A DNA stretch of 64,000 nucleotides from Salvator merianae (lineage: Eukaryota; Chordata; Lepidosauria; Squamata; Teiidae): contig QVOM02000001.1 of assembly GCA_003586115.2 (NCBI GenBank), positions 12,839,610 to 12,903,609 of the forward strand, given 5' to 3'. This document shows positions 11,551 through 23,600 of this stretch, in pieces. Below the pieces are notes generated by a model. The model was not told where the DNA came from. It did not search any database and saw nothing but the letters and a program-made list of their open reading frames with translations. How positions within the stretch are numbered: the first letter of the stretch is position 1; every line of letters starts with the position of its first letter. The translations under genes were made by a program, and so were the position numbers.

Positions 11551-12429
11551 GAGTCCATTCTACATGCTGCCTCATGCCCGCACTTGTCAAAATCACAGTG
11601 AGGGTATTGCCAGGTGCAATTTTGATTGGCAGAGAAGTTTCCTCCTCCTCACATCAGGATCACATATGATTCTGACATGGGAGGGAGAGACCACCTCTCT
11701 CTCTCTCCCTCCCTCCACCCCTGCCCAGTGTCAAGGTTTATGAGTGGGAAGAGGAAGAGATGCAAGGCAAGAGGAAGCTTCCCCCACCCATAAAATCAAG
11801 CCTGGGGATTTCCTTGCTGTGGGTTTGACAGGTGGAGGGAGGGCTGCCCTGCCATCAGAGCCAAAGCAGGGGAACTGCCAGCTTCAAAGCTGATGGCAGG
11901 GAGTTCAAATGGGGCCACTCTCTGTTTTGTAATACACAAATGCCATGGAGGGGACCAGTAAGTCCCCTTGAGCTGCAACGACTGCGGTAGTAACAGAGCT
12001 GCTGCCATGCACTACAAACACCATAATGGCATTTATTGTGACACGGTGGGGGAAAAGTGTGGCGTCCATGCAGACGTGGCACTCTTCCTCCATACTGAAT
12101 GTGCAGTGAAAGCACAGTGTGGTATCGACACTGCACCCACTTTGCTCATTCAAGGTGCCATAAAGGCACCGCACGGATCCTGCCATTGTTTCATTTCTGT
12201 CGGACTCCGGGTGATCTGCATGATTGGTTGTATTTTCAACTTATGGAAACATAATAAAGGTTTCTCCCTAATGGCTGCCTTGCTCTTTTTAATGGTAACA
12301 AACAAATCTGGGGTCCACAGTTTAGGATTGTGCTTTTCCCCCCCCCCAGGGCAGCAAACATGTTCTGTATGATTGTAACCTGGCTCAAGTTCCAAGGGCA
12401 GGCCACAGGTAAAGCTTCCCATTTTTGTT
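11551..12429. other. Unassigned non-coding stretch
   Basis: May include the 3' part of the Harbinger copy, but no terminus was located. Opposing overlapping frames near 11.8-12.4 kb look like shadows of each other. A poly(C) tract lies near 12340. Confidence 0.45.
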
Positions 12430-12570
12430 TTTGGGTACCATCGAGTCATAGCTGACTCCTGATTGACTGCATGGGCACCTCCACAGGCACCTCTATGCAG
12501 TTTTCTTGGCAGTGGTTTGCCATTGCCTGCCTTTGGGGAGAGGCTGGGGATTGAACCAGCAATCCTCCGC
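12430..12570 (-). mobile_element. tRNA-derived SINE (reverse, head-truncated)
   Basis: Reading in reverse, the family tail corresponds to 'gggtaccatcgagtcatagc' and the body to 'ctatgcagttttcttggcag'. The B-box complement 'ggggattgaacc' is visible near 12547. Beyond 12570 the tRNA head is lost or strongly diverged. Same family as 4984-5180. Confidence 0.75.
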
Positions 12571-12619
12571 CGTCCTAAAAACGTGCTAATGCCCTTATGT
12601 TAATCATGCTTTTATCTTT

Positions 12620-13120
12620 CTCCATACATCCAGGTAATCAAATAATTTACTGCTGCTTGGACTGCATATGCTTTTCTATGGGAAAAGGCATGGGGGTCAA
12701 GTGGCTGCTGGTGCAACTTGTTTGGGAGCCATCCACAAGAAGGGTCTTCGACCTTTCTCAGAATGTATGGCCAGAGCATCCCATCAACAACCCAGCTGGT
12801 ATTGCCCTTCCAAGGGCTTTCCACTTCTAATATTTTTTTTTTCCCCCATATATCTAGGTACTGGAATAATATTCTATGGGCTTTGATTGTAGTTGTTGGG
12901 GGAGACTGTGCTTCTTTGCCATCAATGAGCAATGGAGCGCTTTGGTCTTCTTTTTAACATGCCACAAAAACCTCCCTTGTCCTCCTCCCCTTGGATCTTC
13001 AACTAAAGACCTTCCTATAATTCAAATAATTTTCCTCTTTCTCTCCAAGGACCTGAGTACTGAAATAATTTTATCCTAGCTTTGACTGTGTTTGCTTTTC
13101 TCAGGGGGAGGTTTGGGGCT
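12620..13120. repeat. Degenerate three-unit tandem repeat, period about 200 bp
   Basis: Three segments, starting near 12625, 12845 and 13035, share a leader (pyrimidine run, 'ctccatacatc'-like), then 'aggtactgaaataatttt' variants, then 'gctttgactgtatttgcttt' variants, then a G-rich patch. Similarity is about 60-70 percent by eye. Units 1 and 3 are closest. Nothing coding is recognised. Confidence 0.45.
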
Positions 13121-13239
13121 CCAGTCAACTGCCTCTATGTAGAGAACTGTTAGAAAGGTGGTTTTTGCCTTCACTGCCACCTGGAAATGAAATATGCAAA
13201 GTGAAAAAAACCTGTGCAGACCCCCTCTCAGTGACTTAG

Positions 13240-13740
13240 GGGACTTCTGCACACATAGGATTTAGCATGCACTGTAGAGCTCAGTCTCAGGCCAGGATCG
13301 CAGTGAGAGGCGCAGACTGTGCAGGTGACTGTCTGGATGATGTCCGGGCCATCCCAGCCTACCTTCAAGGCTGCGGAACAAAAGTTCCCCAGCATCAAAG
13401 CTTCAGGCCTTGAACTGGAAGTAAGCCATCTTCTGCAGCCTAGTGAAATGTAACTGGGTACTGGAACCAGGTCTAAGCTATTCCTGCTGAGGTTACCACT
13501 GCACGGTAGTGGCAGGAACCAGTCTGGACTGCATGGGGTCTGCTTTAAAGCATTCCCCAGCTAGAGTACTCCCAGGCACAGATTCTGTGCCCAGGAGCAA
13601 GCCAGGTGCAGGGCCTGTGTGAAAACCCGTGGCACGTGTTGGCATGAGATACGCCATACTCAGCCACATCTGGCACAATTCAAACAGACCATGTGGATGT
13701 TGCTTTAGAGCACTGCTTTGCATGCTCTACGCAGTAGAAG
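13240..13740. mobile_element. Interspersed MITE-like repeat, family Q copy 1
   Basis: Starts near a 'ggggacttctgcacacat' motif, a Harbinger-like terminus, and shares ordered blocks with 25740-26180: 'gccatcttctgcagcctagt', 'gaaatgtaactggg', 'attcctgc', 'agagtactcccagg', 'gccaggtgcagggcctgtg' and 'gaccatgtggatgttgc'. Exact ends were not resolved. Confidence 0.5.
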
Positions 13741-13849
13741 TTTATTCCATGCAACAATAGTGCTGCCTTTGCGCTGACTCCAAAGCAAGGCTTTTTACTT
13801 AACTGTCTATAACTTGAAAACAAACAAACAAAAGCCTTATGAAAGCCTG

Positions 13850-14400
13850 TGTGCCTCCCTTTCTGTCTGTGAAGGAGAGGGCCTTAGGCTTGGAGCGGAA
13901 TCTGTGGCACGGCTCCCATTAGCGATAATCTGCTAATGGACAGCATGAAGCCCAGCTGCAAGTAAGGGTGACATGACGCTGCAGGGGACGGGATGAGGAC
14001 GATAAAGCAAAGCCAAAGGAAATGGAGCCTTGGAACAGCCTCCTTCTGTGGTAGATGTACACGTGTAGGGGGGAGTCAAGTACTCCCCTCATCGGCTAAT
14101 TATGGTGATATCCAACCCCGAGCCTGTGTTTACAGTGAGTTTCCTTTGAGTCATCGCTTGTCAGCAGCACCTCCGTGCTGCAGGGAAGCGGCCCTGACCC
14201 TTCCTTTGGCAGCCAACGATCGCTGCACAGACCCTATATAGCCATGGAGGCAGACAGAAGCAAGGCTGTATCCTGTGAGCGGGACGTGATTGCCATCACT
14301 TCTCCCACCACCCTACAGGGTTCAGACAGCAGGCCCCTGCTTTGCAGAAGGAAAGGCAGAGCGTGTGCGTATGTGTGAGATCAGGGGTGAAGCCAGGCTC
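13850..14400. other. Candidate conserved non-coding element
   Basis: A non-repetitive block of balanced composition with clustered factor-like motifs. It contains a near-symmetric 'cattagcgataatctgctaatg' around 13917-13938, broken here into 'cattagcgataa' and 'tctgctaatg', which pairs TAAT cores with a GATA core. A 'ctatata' motif lies near 14235. No frame has splice signals I trust. The enhancer idea is inference only. Confidence 0.25.
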
Positions 14401-15545
14401 CTGTCTTCTGATATTGGCCAGAGCCAGTGAGCAAAGCCAAGATTGCTACCCGACCGGTGCGTGCTGGGGAGAGGCTCCTTCATTAAAGCAGTAATGCCGT
14501 GAACACTTGCTTGGGAATAAATCCTATTAGAAAGAGGGGAATTTGCTTTCAAGTTAACCGTGCTTACATCAGTGCTTTCAGTGGCCACTTTATTTATGAC
14601 TTTAAAAAGACTAAAAAAGAAGAAAGAAACAAAGATAATACAGGTTTGCATAGAATCTGTGAATGCCAATTTAACAAGAATTACCTAAATAGAATTAAAA
14701 ACGCATTCCACAATAGATGGGAAGCTTCTGACAAGGACCCTTCCTACACTTGGTCAGTAGACCAAACCAAGCAGCTCCCTAGTATGCTTAGTCTGCATTG
14801 GATTAGCACTATCCCAGCCCAGAACCCCAAGGGGTTCCTATCCCAGAATACTGGTAAATCTGATTGAAGAGGTCTACAACCATCCCATGCTGTCTGTTTT
14901 GCTCCAGTCATCAGTGCTTCCACACCTGGACTGTAACAAGGTTCTTCGAAGCCTAAGCACCCCCTCCAAAGATCATTAGTGGAACCACAACATGGAGGTA
15001 GATACTCTGCCTTCAAAGACTGTTTTGTTCAGCCCCTCCCTTGTGCATTGGACACAACACAGGAGCAGCAGGGGGCTGGGCCAATTGCTGGCAGGGGAGG
15101 GTGGTGCCTGGGATGGAGGTACAGTTAGGTGTGTCCACATTGCTGCCAAGGTTGGGTCAGGATAGATGGCAACCCCACCCTCCCAGTGCAGACAGTGCCT
15201 CACATCTTATCCCAGAATAGAATGGACTGGGTTAGTTGGACTCGCCAGGCAAGGTGAGTGCAGGAACAGCCAACATAACTTGTGCGCTTGCGATCCATGC
15301 ATTAGTTGTAGGAATGCAACTTTACGACCCATCCTTGTCTTTTTAATACAGTATCTCTGACTTCCTCTACACACTGGGGTGACCAGAGGGCACTTCCACA
15401 ACATGCAATTGCTCTTGATCCATTCTGTGGATCTGAAAAGGCACCCTGCTGAATGAGTGGGCGCATTTACAAGATGGGGTGCAAGGGGGATGGCTTGTGC
15501 TATGGCCGAGTGTCCCTTTCTGAGGGTGGGGTCATCTACCTTAAG
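14401..15545. other. Unassigned non-coding stretch
   Basis: No gene or clear repeat. A few short frames on both strands are unremarkable. Confidence 0.5.
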
Positions 15546-15650
15546 CTGCATTCACACCTGAGTTTTAAACCAGCTTCAGTCCACATCAGCAAAATGGCAA
15601 GCTGTTTTCTTTTGGCATTATGTAACCCCGAAAAGGTCCACCTTTGGGTT
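15546..15650. mobile_element. Half of a palindromic MITE (family R)
   Basis: Contains 'ccagcttcagtccac', 'acatcagcaaa' and 'gttttctttt...attatgtaacc' in the order seen at 19060-19140, the left arm of a fuller hairpin copy. It begins ctgcattcacac, close to the GGCTGCATTC terminus of other elements in the window. Confidence 0.5.
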
Positions 15651-17470
15651 AAAGAATGTGTGCAATGCTCAGGCTGGGAGGGATTTTGCAGGAGATCAAC
15701 CAATCAGTGTTCAACCCAAAGAAACAGGTCTAAAGAAGGGGAGAAAGTGAATGAGGCAGAGGAGCAGAAAGAGGGTGGCGTGTGGAATGGAAAAGGTGGT
15801 TTGAGGTGCTCTATCCAGGGACTCTGTGGCAGCATAGTTAAAGGCACATGCATGAAGGAGCAGTTGGATGACAGGAGGCACCTCCATTTGATCTCTGTGC
15901 CCTTGAACTGATCCTGGATCGAGCATTCTTTCAAATGGAGGACGCATTTTAATAGAGGACTGCCTGCTGACAGCCTTTCAAATGAGAGGATGGTCCTATT
16001 TGTATTATAGGAAGATTTCTAGCTCTTTGTTTCAGTTTTGTTCTCCTCATGGAGGAGCACTTGAATGCTGTTTTCCTGTTCATGTTTGCCTTTTTCTCCA
16101 TGCTTGCTTGAGCTGAGATTGGACCTGTTGCACTCACCTGCATTGGAGCAGTCCAGGCACTCCAAGTACACTGTAGTAGTCTGGGATAGACTTGGGCCAG
16201 ATTGCTCTTGGCCTGAAACAAGGCCATGCACATTGGCATAGTCTGTTCCAGGCAGCTTCCATGCTGGCTCTGAAGCTTGTGCCAACTTTGGAGCTGGCAT
16301 GGGAGTCCTTTGGAACAGGGTCCCCTGTTGTCTACCAAACCACAGAGATATGCTGTCCACATGCCTCCATGGGCTAGTATACCATCTCCTAGTACACGAG
16401 TGGGCCTCAAAAAAGACATCTAACAGTATACTTGACCAGGATGCCATTTTGGGCATCCTTGTATAGTATATGCTCCATCCTGTATGGATAGAACATACTA
16501 GGTAGAAGCAGGGTGTCCCCTAGACTACGACAGCGTGCAGAAAGTAAAATCATAGATTGGACCATGGTCCAGTCTACTGGCAAGTGTGGAATGCTCAGAG
16601 ATTCTTGAGTCTCCCATCAGCCCATGTAAATGTGGCCAAAGACATAGAATGATGGGACCTGTAGCTGTGGAACTTTGCCTGACAAAGCAAAGACAAAGCA
16701 ATAAACTTGTGTCAGCTGTAGTGTGCCCTGGAACACTACCTTTAGTGCCAGTTGCGGTACACCACAACAAGAAGAGGGTTACTATCTAAATTCAAAATGG
16801 CATGTATTTTTCCTTTGGTTCAACAATGGCCTTCCAGATACAGCCCCTAGTGCCTTGTGGTCTTTGCACCTGCATGGCACATAACACTTCTGTCCATGTT
16901 CCATGGGTTCCATGTATGCCTTGCACTATACACATATATGCTTGTAACAACTGTAACAGGAACATCTGTGTTAAAACTTATTTCATTGCTCTGCTCACTT
17001 TCTTGGGCAGAAAGGCTTATAATATAGGGTTTTAAAAATCGTTCATAATGAATTCATATTTGTTTTTCTCCCTTTGTTCATACACAGCTACCTACATACA
17101 CCAAAGATGGCTGACCTATAACAGCAATGCCTTATCACCTGCAGCAGCTCAGATCTTAGGTCCACTTCCCCACTCTCCTTGTAGTATAATCCAGGGATGG
17201 ATGAGTCTAATTTTGTATTACAGGCAGCAAAGCAGCCTGTGATGTTCTGCACACGATCAACTCTTCTTTACTCCATCCCCATCTGAGGTCCATGCCCTGT
17301 AAATTGCCCGTCCACAAGTCCTGCTAGTCCTTATAAGCACCAACCATCATTGATGGATACATGTATCAAGCTCACAAAAGTTGTTGGTGACGGGGAGTTA
17401 CTAGAATTTACTCCAGCTGGAATTGGAGAAGTTCTAGTTTTTGTATGGATTGCTAATTATTTCTATATCT
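15651..17470. other. Unassigned non-coding stretch
   Basis: Includes overlapping minus-strand frames of 145 and 156 codons near 15949-16456. They have no family resemblance, and their lengths fit chance. Confidence 0.5.
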
Positions 17471-18661
17471 GGCCGCGGTCCGACATCGTAAATTTAATCC
17501 GTATCGGAAGAGGACAAGGACTGAATTCATCTTCTGGTCGTTCCCACAGTTACAATTTAACACAGACTCAATTCGTACTTGCTCGTTCCCACACTGATAT
17601 TTCCCGTGCTTGGCACGGAGAAACAGTACCTTTTCTGCCTCCACCCCTTGCCAAATTCCCCTCCCCATGCAGTCAGTGATTGGCTGCAGTCCCAGCGTTC
17701 AAATCTTGACGTCACAGGGGTGGGAAAGCCAAGCTCGGCTCTCCATATGTCCCCGCTGCTGCCTCAGAACATGGATTCACTTGGCAGCGTTATTAGTCAT
17801 TCGCCATTTGCTCCTTCTCCCCCCTACAGCCTCTGTCTACACAAGCAGAACTTCAAGACTATGTGTACTACACAATTAAGCTTTTTAAAGGGCTGATGGC
17901 AATTTCTGCTCCCCTGCAAGTGCACTTTAACGTAAAAGCGCAATTTAAAAGTAGCGTAAAAGCAGGGAGAGGTCCATAACAAAGGGAAAAAGTGGGGAGG
18001 GAACATGGGGGGGGGGGCTCTACTATCTTGACAGTGCTGTTCATCACCAGCAAATGGACTCTGCCTCATCTTCCCTCAAGACATCTGCAGCGGCATGTGT
18101 CCCCGCTGTGTAGCTGTGTGCTGCCAACAGCAAAACTCATCTTGAGTGGGTTCTTTGTTGGGGCAAGAGGACTGCAACCCCAAACAGGCGCAGTTTCTTT
18201 TTTGCTTTAAAGAGTAGACGGAAGTGGAAGAAGCCTTCCTGGCAGTGTCGAATGGGGGATAAAGAAAGAGAAAGGACCGCAGCTTAGCGAAGTAAAAAGG
18301 AGGACAGTTTCGTTCCCCCTGGCAGCGATGGAAGGGGGGATAATGGAGGCAGAGGAAACTACTGCACTTCCTGCCCACCCACAAAGTCTGTCATTGGATG
18401 GCACAAAATGGCGATCCCTCCCTCTGCACGCCCACAAAAAAGTACGGTTCCTCCCAAACAGTCTCCTTCCCCGTTCCCACATCACAAAGTAAAGCGCGCT
18501 AACGATCTGGAACGGCTTGAGACTTCATTAAATCCGAATACAAAGTAGTCCGGATTTCGCCGATATAGTCCAGAAAAACTTTGGAACGGCAAGATCATGT
18601 CGGGACAGCAGGAACTGAAGACGGCCTGTAAACTGATTAAATGCCGTGTCGGAACGCGGCC
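17471..18661 (+). mobile_element. 1.2-kb non-autonomous TIR element, copy A (1191 bp)
   Basis: The left end begins ggccgcggtccgacatcg and the right end finishes with the inverted counterpart ggaacgcggcc. The two inner parts both reach an 'atttaat' motif, giving imperfect inverted repeats of about 25-30 bp. The insertion is flanked by TCT on both sides (17468-17470 and 18662-18664), a 3-bp target duplication. No transposase motif is present and the internal frames are shared chance frames. Inside lie TGACGTCA-type and CCAAT-type motifs near 17690-17710. Copies B (29221), C (38467) and D (55218) are related over most or part of the length. The 3-bp duplication suggests a PIF/Harbinger relative, but the triplets do not fit TWA, so the superfamily is unsettled. 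Confidence 0.9.
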
Positions 18662-18664
18662 TCT

Positions 18665-19009
18665 ATGTCTGCACCAGGACCTGTTGATGATCTGCTCAAC
18701 AGTCCTTCTGCTTTTTGTAAGGAGTTATTTAGTGTGCAGAAGTGAAAAGTGGAATTAGAAATAGCTTCTTAGAAGTGTTACACAATGAACCTGGGTTTGT
18801 GGTTGTAGAAATAAAACAGATCTGTTCACACATCTCCTTTTAGCTCTTGATATGCACTCAGATAGCTACAAAAAATAAAATACTTTGATTGATGATGTCC
18901 TCAGTTGCTTCCACAGGGAAGCTTCCTAGAAATATTAGCATCCTCATCAATAAGAGTGTAATAAGATTCATCAGCAGAGAGCTTCTGTAAAAAACGCCCT
19001 ACAAATTGT
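18665..19009. other. Unassigned short gap
   Basis: AT-rich sequence between two mobile elements. Nothing recognised. Confidence 0.5.
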
Positions 19010-19208
19010 GGTGTTCTAAAGCTGTTTTACCCAAGCTGGGACCCAGTCACATCTAAGCTTTAATCCAGCTTCAGTCCACTTTTGGATTGAAAGAACACAT
19101 CAGCAAAGTGACTAATCATTTTCTTTCCATATTATCTAACCCAAAGGTGGTTTTTCTGAGTTAGATAACACTGAAAGAAAACATCTTATTACTTCCCTGA
19201 TGTGTTCT
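19010..19208. mobile_element. Palindromic MITE (family R), hairpin core 19092-19208
   Basis: Two arms of about 49 bp, each starting agaacacatcag and reaching ttatctaac, face each other across a loop of about 19 bp near 19140-19159. The upstream 80 bp match the outer part of 15546-15650. It is non-coding. Target duplication not resolved. Confidence 0.65.
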
Positions 19209-20504
19209 CACAGTCTCTCAAAGCTGGATAAAAACTTAAGTATGACTGGGCTCCTGGCGTCCTCTCGCTGTTTTGGATTTTCCCACCCAGCACAATGAGA
19301 ATAGTAATGCAAAATGTTTTGGGGGAAATGCCAGGTTAGCAGCAACAGTGCTGAGGCATTCTGGTGGGGGCACAAATGTGTTGCTGTTCTGCTAGCTGCC
19401 AATGGGATATAGCCTCTGATTTTGTGAGCTCCTTAAATAAAAAGAAACAGCACAGAAGAAGTTGTGAAGAACAAGGACATGGAATGGTAGTATCCCATAA
19501 GTTTCCTATCCAGAGGTTACCTCCAGGTAGCCCACTGATTTGCAGCTGTGTTTATAGGAGAGGAAGAGAGCCAGGCTTGTTACATGGCAGCAGTGACACC
19601 TCAGATGGGGGTTCTGTAGATGTCAAGGGCATATGAGTCAGTCTGTCTGGTGAGCTGGGAAACAGGCACGGTCGATTCCTCTGAATCAGTGCTTGTTTGA
19701 AGAACTGTGACACAACGTCATGTCTCAGTGTGGTGTTTAAAAAAAGAACTGGCTGTGATCATTGGAGAGTCTATGGCCCCCAGAGAAAGCAGGGGTTTCT
19801 CTGGGTGTCTGGAGAACATGTAGGGTCCTGCCCCAACTCCTGATCCCTGGCACACACCTTCAGCAGCTTGCATCCCAGGGAGTTTCCACTGGCGTTCAGC
19901 CCACTAAGCCCCTTGGCATTGATACATCAAGTGCTGTTCTGAGACTCAAGACCTCGTCTCCTCCATCCTTCCCAGCCCTGTGGATCCAGGCTGTATTTAC
20001 CATACAAGTAAAGGAATGTGAAAATCCCCATCACTCCTTAATCAGAGAGATGGGCTGAAAATGGGAACCCTCAACGGCCCTCGCTTCCAAGAAGGGAATT
20101 TATTACTCAGAGCTTTGTAGTTGTAATGCTTGCTGCTTCTATGAATGGGCAAACAGAGTTGGGGATGATGAAGCAGCAGTGTGTGTGGGGGGGCGGGGCG
20201 GGGGGGGGGACAAGAATAGCTTTTCTCTTGCTGTGCCTTGAAAAGCAGCAGGGGGATCTAGGGTTTTGCTAAACAAGGCAAGAATGAAAGAGCAGCAAGT
20301 GCCCCAGTTTCACATGAGGGATTTGTTCGCGTTCCCTTATCACTGTACAAAGAGTTCAGAACTGATCCAGATAATGAGGCTGTGTTCAGGCATCTTTGGC
20401 ATTATGTGTTCAGTTTGTAGAACTGAGAGGCCCTTAGGCAATATACAGGATTCTTGCCTTCCCCCACACACACATACTTTATCCTCTACAGAACTGTAAA
20501 GTTG
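19209..20504. other. Unassigned non-coding stretch
   Basis: No recognised feature apart from a poly(G) run near 20186-20210. Confidence 0.5.
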
Positions 20505-20605
20505 GGCAAGAGATAACGCCTAGCCCAAGACCACCCAATAAACTTCATGCTTCAATGGGAACTCAAACCCATGTTACCCAATCCTATCCTACTCCCTGCA
20601 TCACA
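20505..20605 (-). mobile_element. tRNA-derived SINE fragment (reverse)
   Basis: Carries the family blocks 'agcccaagaccacccaataa', 'acttcatgcttcaatggg' and 'aactcaaacccatg', the last being an inverted B-box region. The same family lies in plus orientation at 9996-10125 and 50205-50335. Confidence 0.6.
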
Positions 20606-23600
20606 GTTGTCTGTCAAATTCCTTACTCTGCAAGCCATTTTTCTCATGTTCTAATGAAGGGTAATGATCATTTCGGGTAGCAAGACTCTCCATATGTGCT
20701 CAAATGCCTTTTTTTATGGCCTGAGTATGACTTGGCACTTCCCATCCTCAAGGGGTGAAATATTCCTAGGATTCACTATTGTTTGGGGTTTCATTTGGAC
20801 GAAAAGTGAACTGGAGATTTATGATCTTCTTAAAATATGGACATTGTGACACTTTGAAAACTTTTTCTAAGCCTCCTTGGACACATTAATGGAAAAGCAG
20901 GAATCTCAATCCTATACTGTAAAACAAAACACATTTTATTTATAAACCTATAAGCAAAGGCAAAGTGAATACTATTTGGCACTAATCCATGGCAGAAAAC
21001 TCCCCCAGACAGCAATTCTGGCAGCCTTGTTACCCTGAAACTTGGTAGATTTGGAACTCTTCATGTGTCTTAGGATCTATTCTGGCTTTGCTCTGAGCAA
21101 CAAGCACAGTCCCGTTTTAGTCTAACAGGAACAGCTACATTAGTGTAATGTTGACCATTTCAACAGCACTGCATGAAACTAAATATTCTCACATTGAGCA
21201 ACATAGACAAAAGCCCTAAATGTATCTCTGGAACTCTTGCAGTACAGAATATGATGCACCTTATCCAACTCTATTTGACTATTAATTATTAGACTGTATC
21301 TAAATTTACTAGTATGGAGTCCCTCAGAAGACACAACAGTTGCTTTGGCTACCTAGAGACTCTGGATGACTATGCAGCATCTCTGTAGCAGCAAATGTGG
21401 CTATGTCCAGATTGCACTGGAATCTCCAGATAATGCTGATTGCAGCGTTCAGAAAACGCATCAGAATGCTATCAAGGGAAATCCAGCAGCGACATCATGT
21501 TTCTCATAACGGCCCTAGTTATCTGCATATCCGCTGAGGTGCATACAAGATCGCCTTGATGGGGACTTTGGTGAACCAGTCAAGCATACCAAAAGAATCC
21601 CTCCCCCCCCCAAATAAAAACGAATGAAAGAGGGCAGACACTTGTTCCAGCACGCTTTGTTATTTTATCCATATTAGTCAGGACACTCACAGGAAGCACA
21701 AGCCAATGCTGGAAGGAAGGCAAGAAAGCAGGGTTTGTTAGGAAGGTTCATAGAGCACCTGTGAAATCCTTCAACAGACAGCAGAAGCTCTTTGTGTTTC
21801 TGTTTTTCTCTCCTGAAAGTGCTAGAACTACCCTGAACCTACTGGGATCAGAAGTGGCTTGCTTACTCTATGTACTGGAGTAGTCAGATATGCTAGTCTG
21901 CAGCATACCTGTGCTGTTGCAGGTTATGATCGAGCTCAGGGTGCCATTACTGGGAGATGTGACTGGCCTGATACCATAACTTGTCACTGAAATCTACTAG
22001 AATAGAAGACAGCTGTTAGAAGGACCTTGCTGGACCAAATTAATGGTGCATCAGTCCAGCATCTTCTTCATTCAGTGGCCTGACCAAATGCTTACAGGCT
22101 GTCCACAAGCAGGTCATATGCATGGTAGCACTGTGCCCACTTGTATCCCAGTCAATTGGTTTTTAGATGGCCACTATGGATGTGATCACACTAGGCTATT
22201 GGGTGTGTGTGCCTATTTACTAATGATCGCCCCATCTATCGCTGCAGGAAAAAGGAACCTTGCATCACATTGTTTTAAAATGTGCCTAAAAAGCCTTCTA
22301 CCTTGCTTCTTTTCCTCATTACTTTCTGAGCGTGCATTCCATAGGCCACTGTCACCCATTTTTCTAGGGCCCTGATTGGTCAGCTGATTGTTTTCAGGCT
22401 TTGAGCCTCCATATTGATTACGAAAGTCTCTGCAGCCTCCCATCACACCTGTCCAAAACTGCAAATCACCCTGAATGTTGGGAAATCCCATCTGTGAAAG
22501 ATGCGAACAAAAGGAGATTAGAGTGATTTAGCCAGTGATGACTTGTAGAGTGAAATCAGGGCAGCAGAATCAGCACTGCAGACCCAACAGGTGATTAGAA
22601 CTCTGCCACACGGCTAATTCTACTACAAGAGTTGCTTACTCAGTGTTGTGATGTAGGCATTGCAACTGGTTCTCTTTGGTAGAGAAAGCAGCACCATATG
22701 CTGCACGTTGGCAGATTAGTCTCTTCCTCACAGCATAGAAGTTCCCTGCAAAGTCTTTAAGACAAGGATGGCCCAGATTTTGAGGGATCTAGGTGGATTT
22801 AACCATCACAAATATATTGTAAGCATTCCTCTGGAACAGACACAGAAAAACCTCATCAAGAATCCACTTGGGGAAATGTTGGTAATGAATGATAGGGGTT
22901 GGAAGACAGCCATGTTTAAACTGAATATATGTTGTAGCCAATTTAAGCTTTACATTTGAATCACAGAGGCAGAACTGCAGGAAACTGATTTAAGCATCAC
23001 TTGTGAAAACAAACCTAGGGCTTTATGGCAATATGTAAGTTCTTTTACAAGGCCCTGAACTGCAGCCTGCCTGGAAATCAAACCCTCTGAGATGCAAATA
23101 ATTTTTCCAGTTCCCAAGTAGTTGTGGCTACAAGAGGAAGGGGAACTTTCTGTAGGCTCAGAGGAACTCTTATATAATCAGTTCACAACTGTCAAGAGCA
23201 AGCACAATGGATGCAAATTATGGTGAGTTGGTTCAAGATTACCTTATAGCCAGACAAGTGGGACCTTGCCTGTTCAGATGCTGCAAGGTGGCTTTATCTC
23301 CCAACCAGAGTGATGCACAATCTTCTTTCGTATAATGTGGTGATTTGGTTCCCACACATGTTATGCAATCCAGGGAGTTAGGGGAGCCATGGAGGCCCAG
23401 ACTATCTAAGTCAATAGCAGCACAGAAGTCTAGTCACATGATCGCGATCAGATTAAACAAGGGAAGTTGCATTTTATTTTATGGACCATGGAAGAGCAAA
23501 ACTGTTCTATACAAAAGGCCACTGAAGTTCAAAGTTCAGTGTACTGGATCCTTCTGCAAGATGTTATTCTCTGTGTCTACTACTAGTCCTTAGATTTCTT

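Noticed and set aside
15949..16456. Overlapping minus-strand frames of 145 and 156 codons
   Set aside because: They overlap each other in different frames, so at most one could be real, and neither resembles a known protein.
17579..17896. A 105-codon frame recurring in copies A, C and D of the 1.2-kb element, suggesting a conserved small protein
   Set aside because: It recurs because the DNA is repeated. The copies differ by frameshifts and stops, the opposite strand is equally open in places, and it matches no transposase motif.
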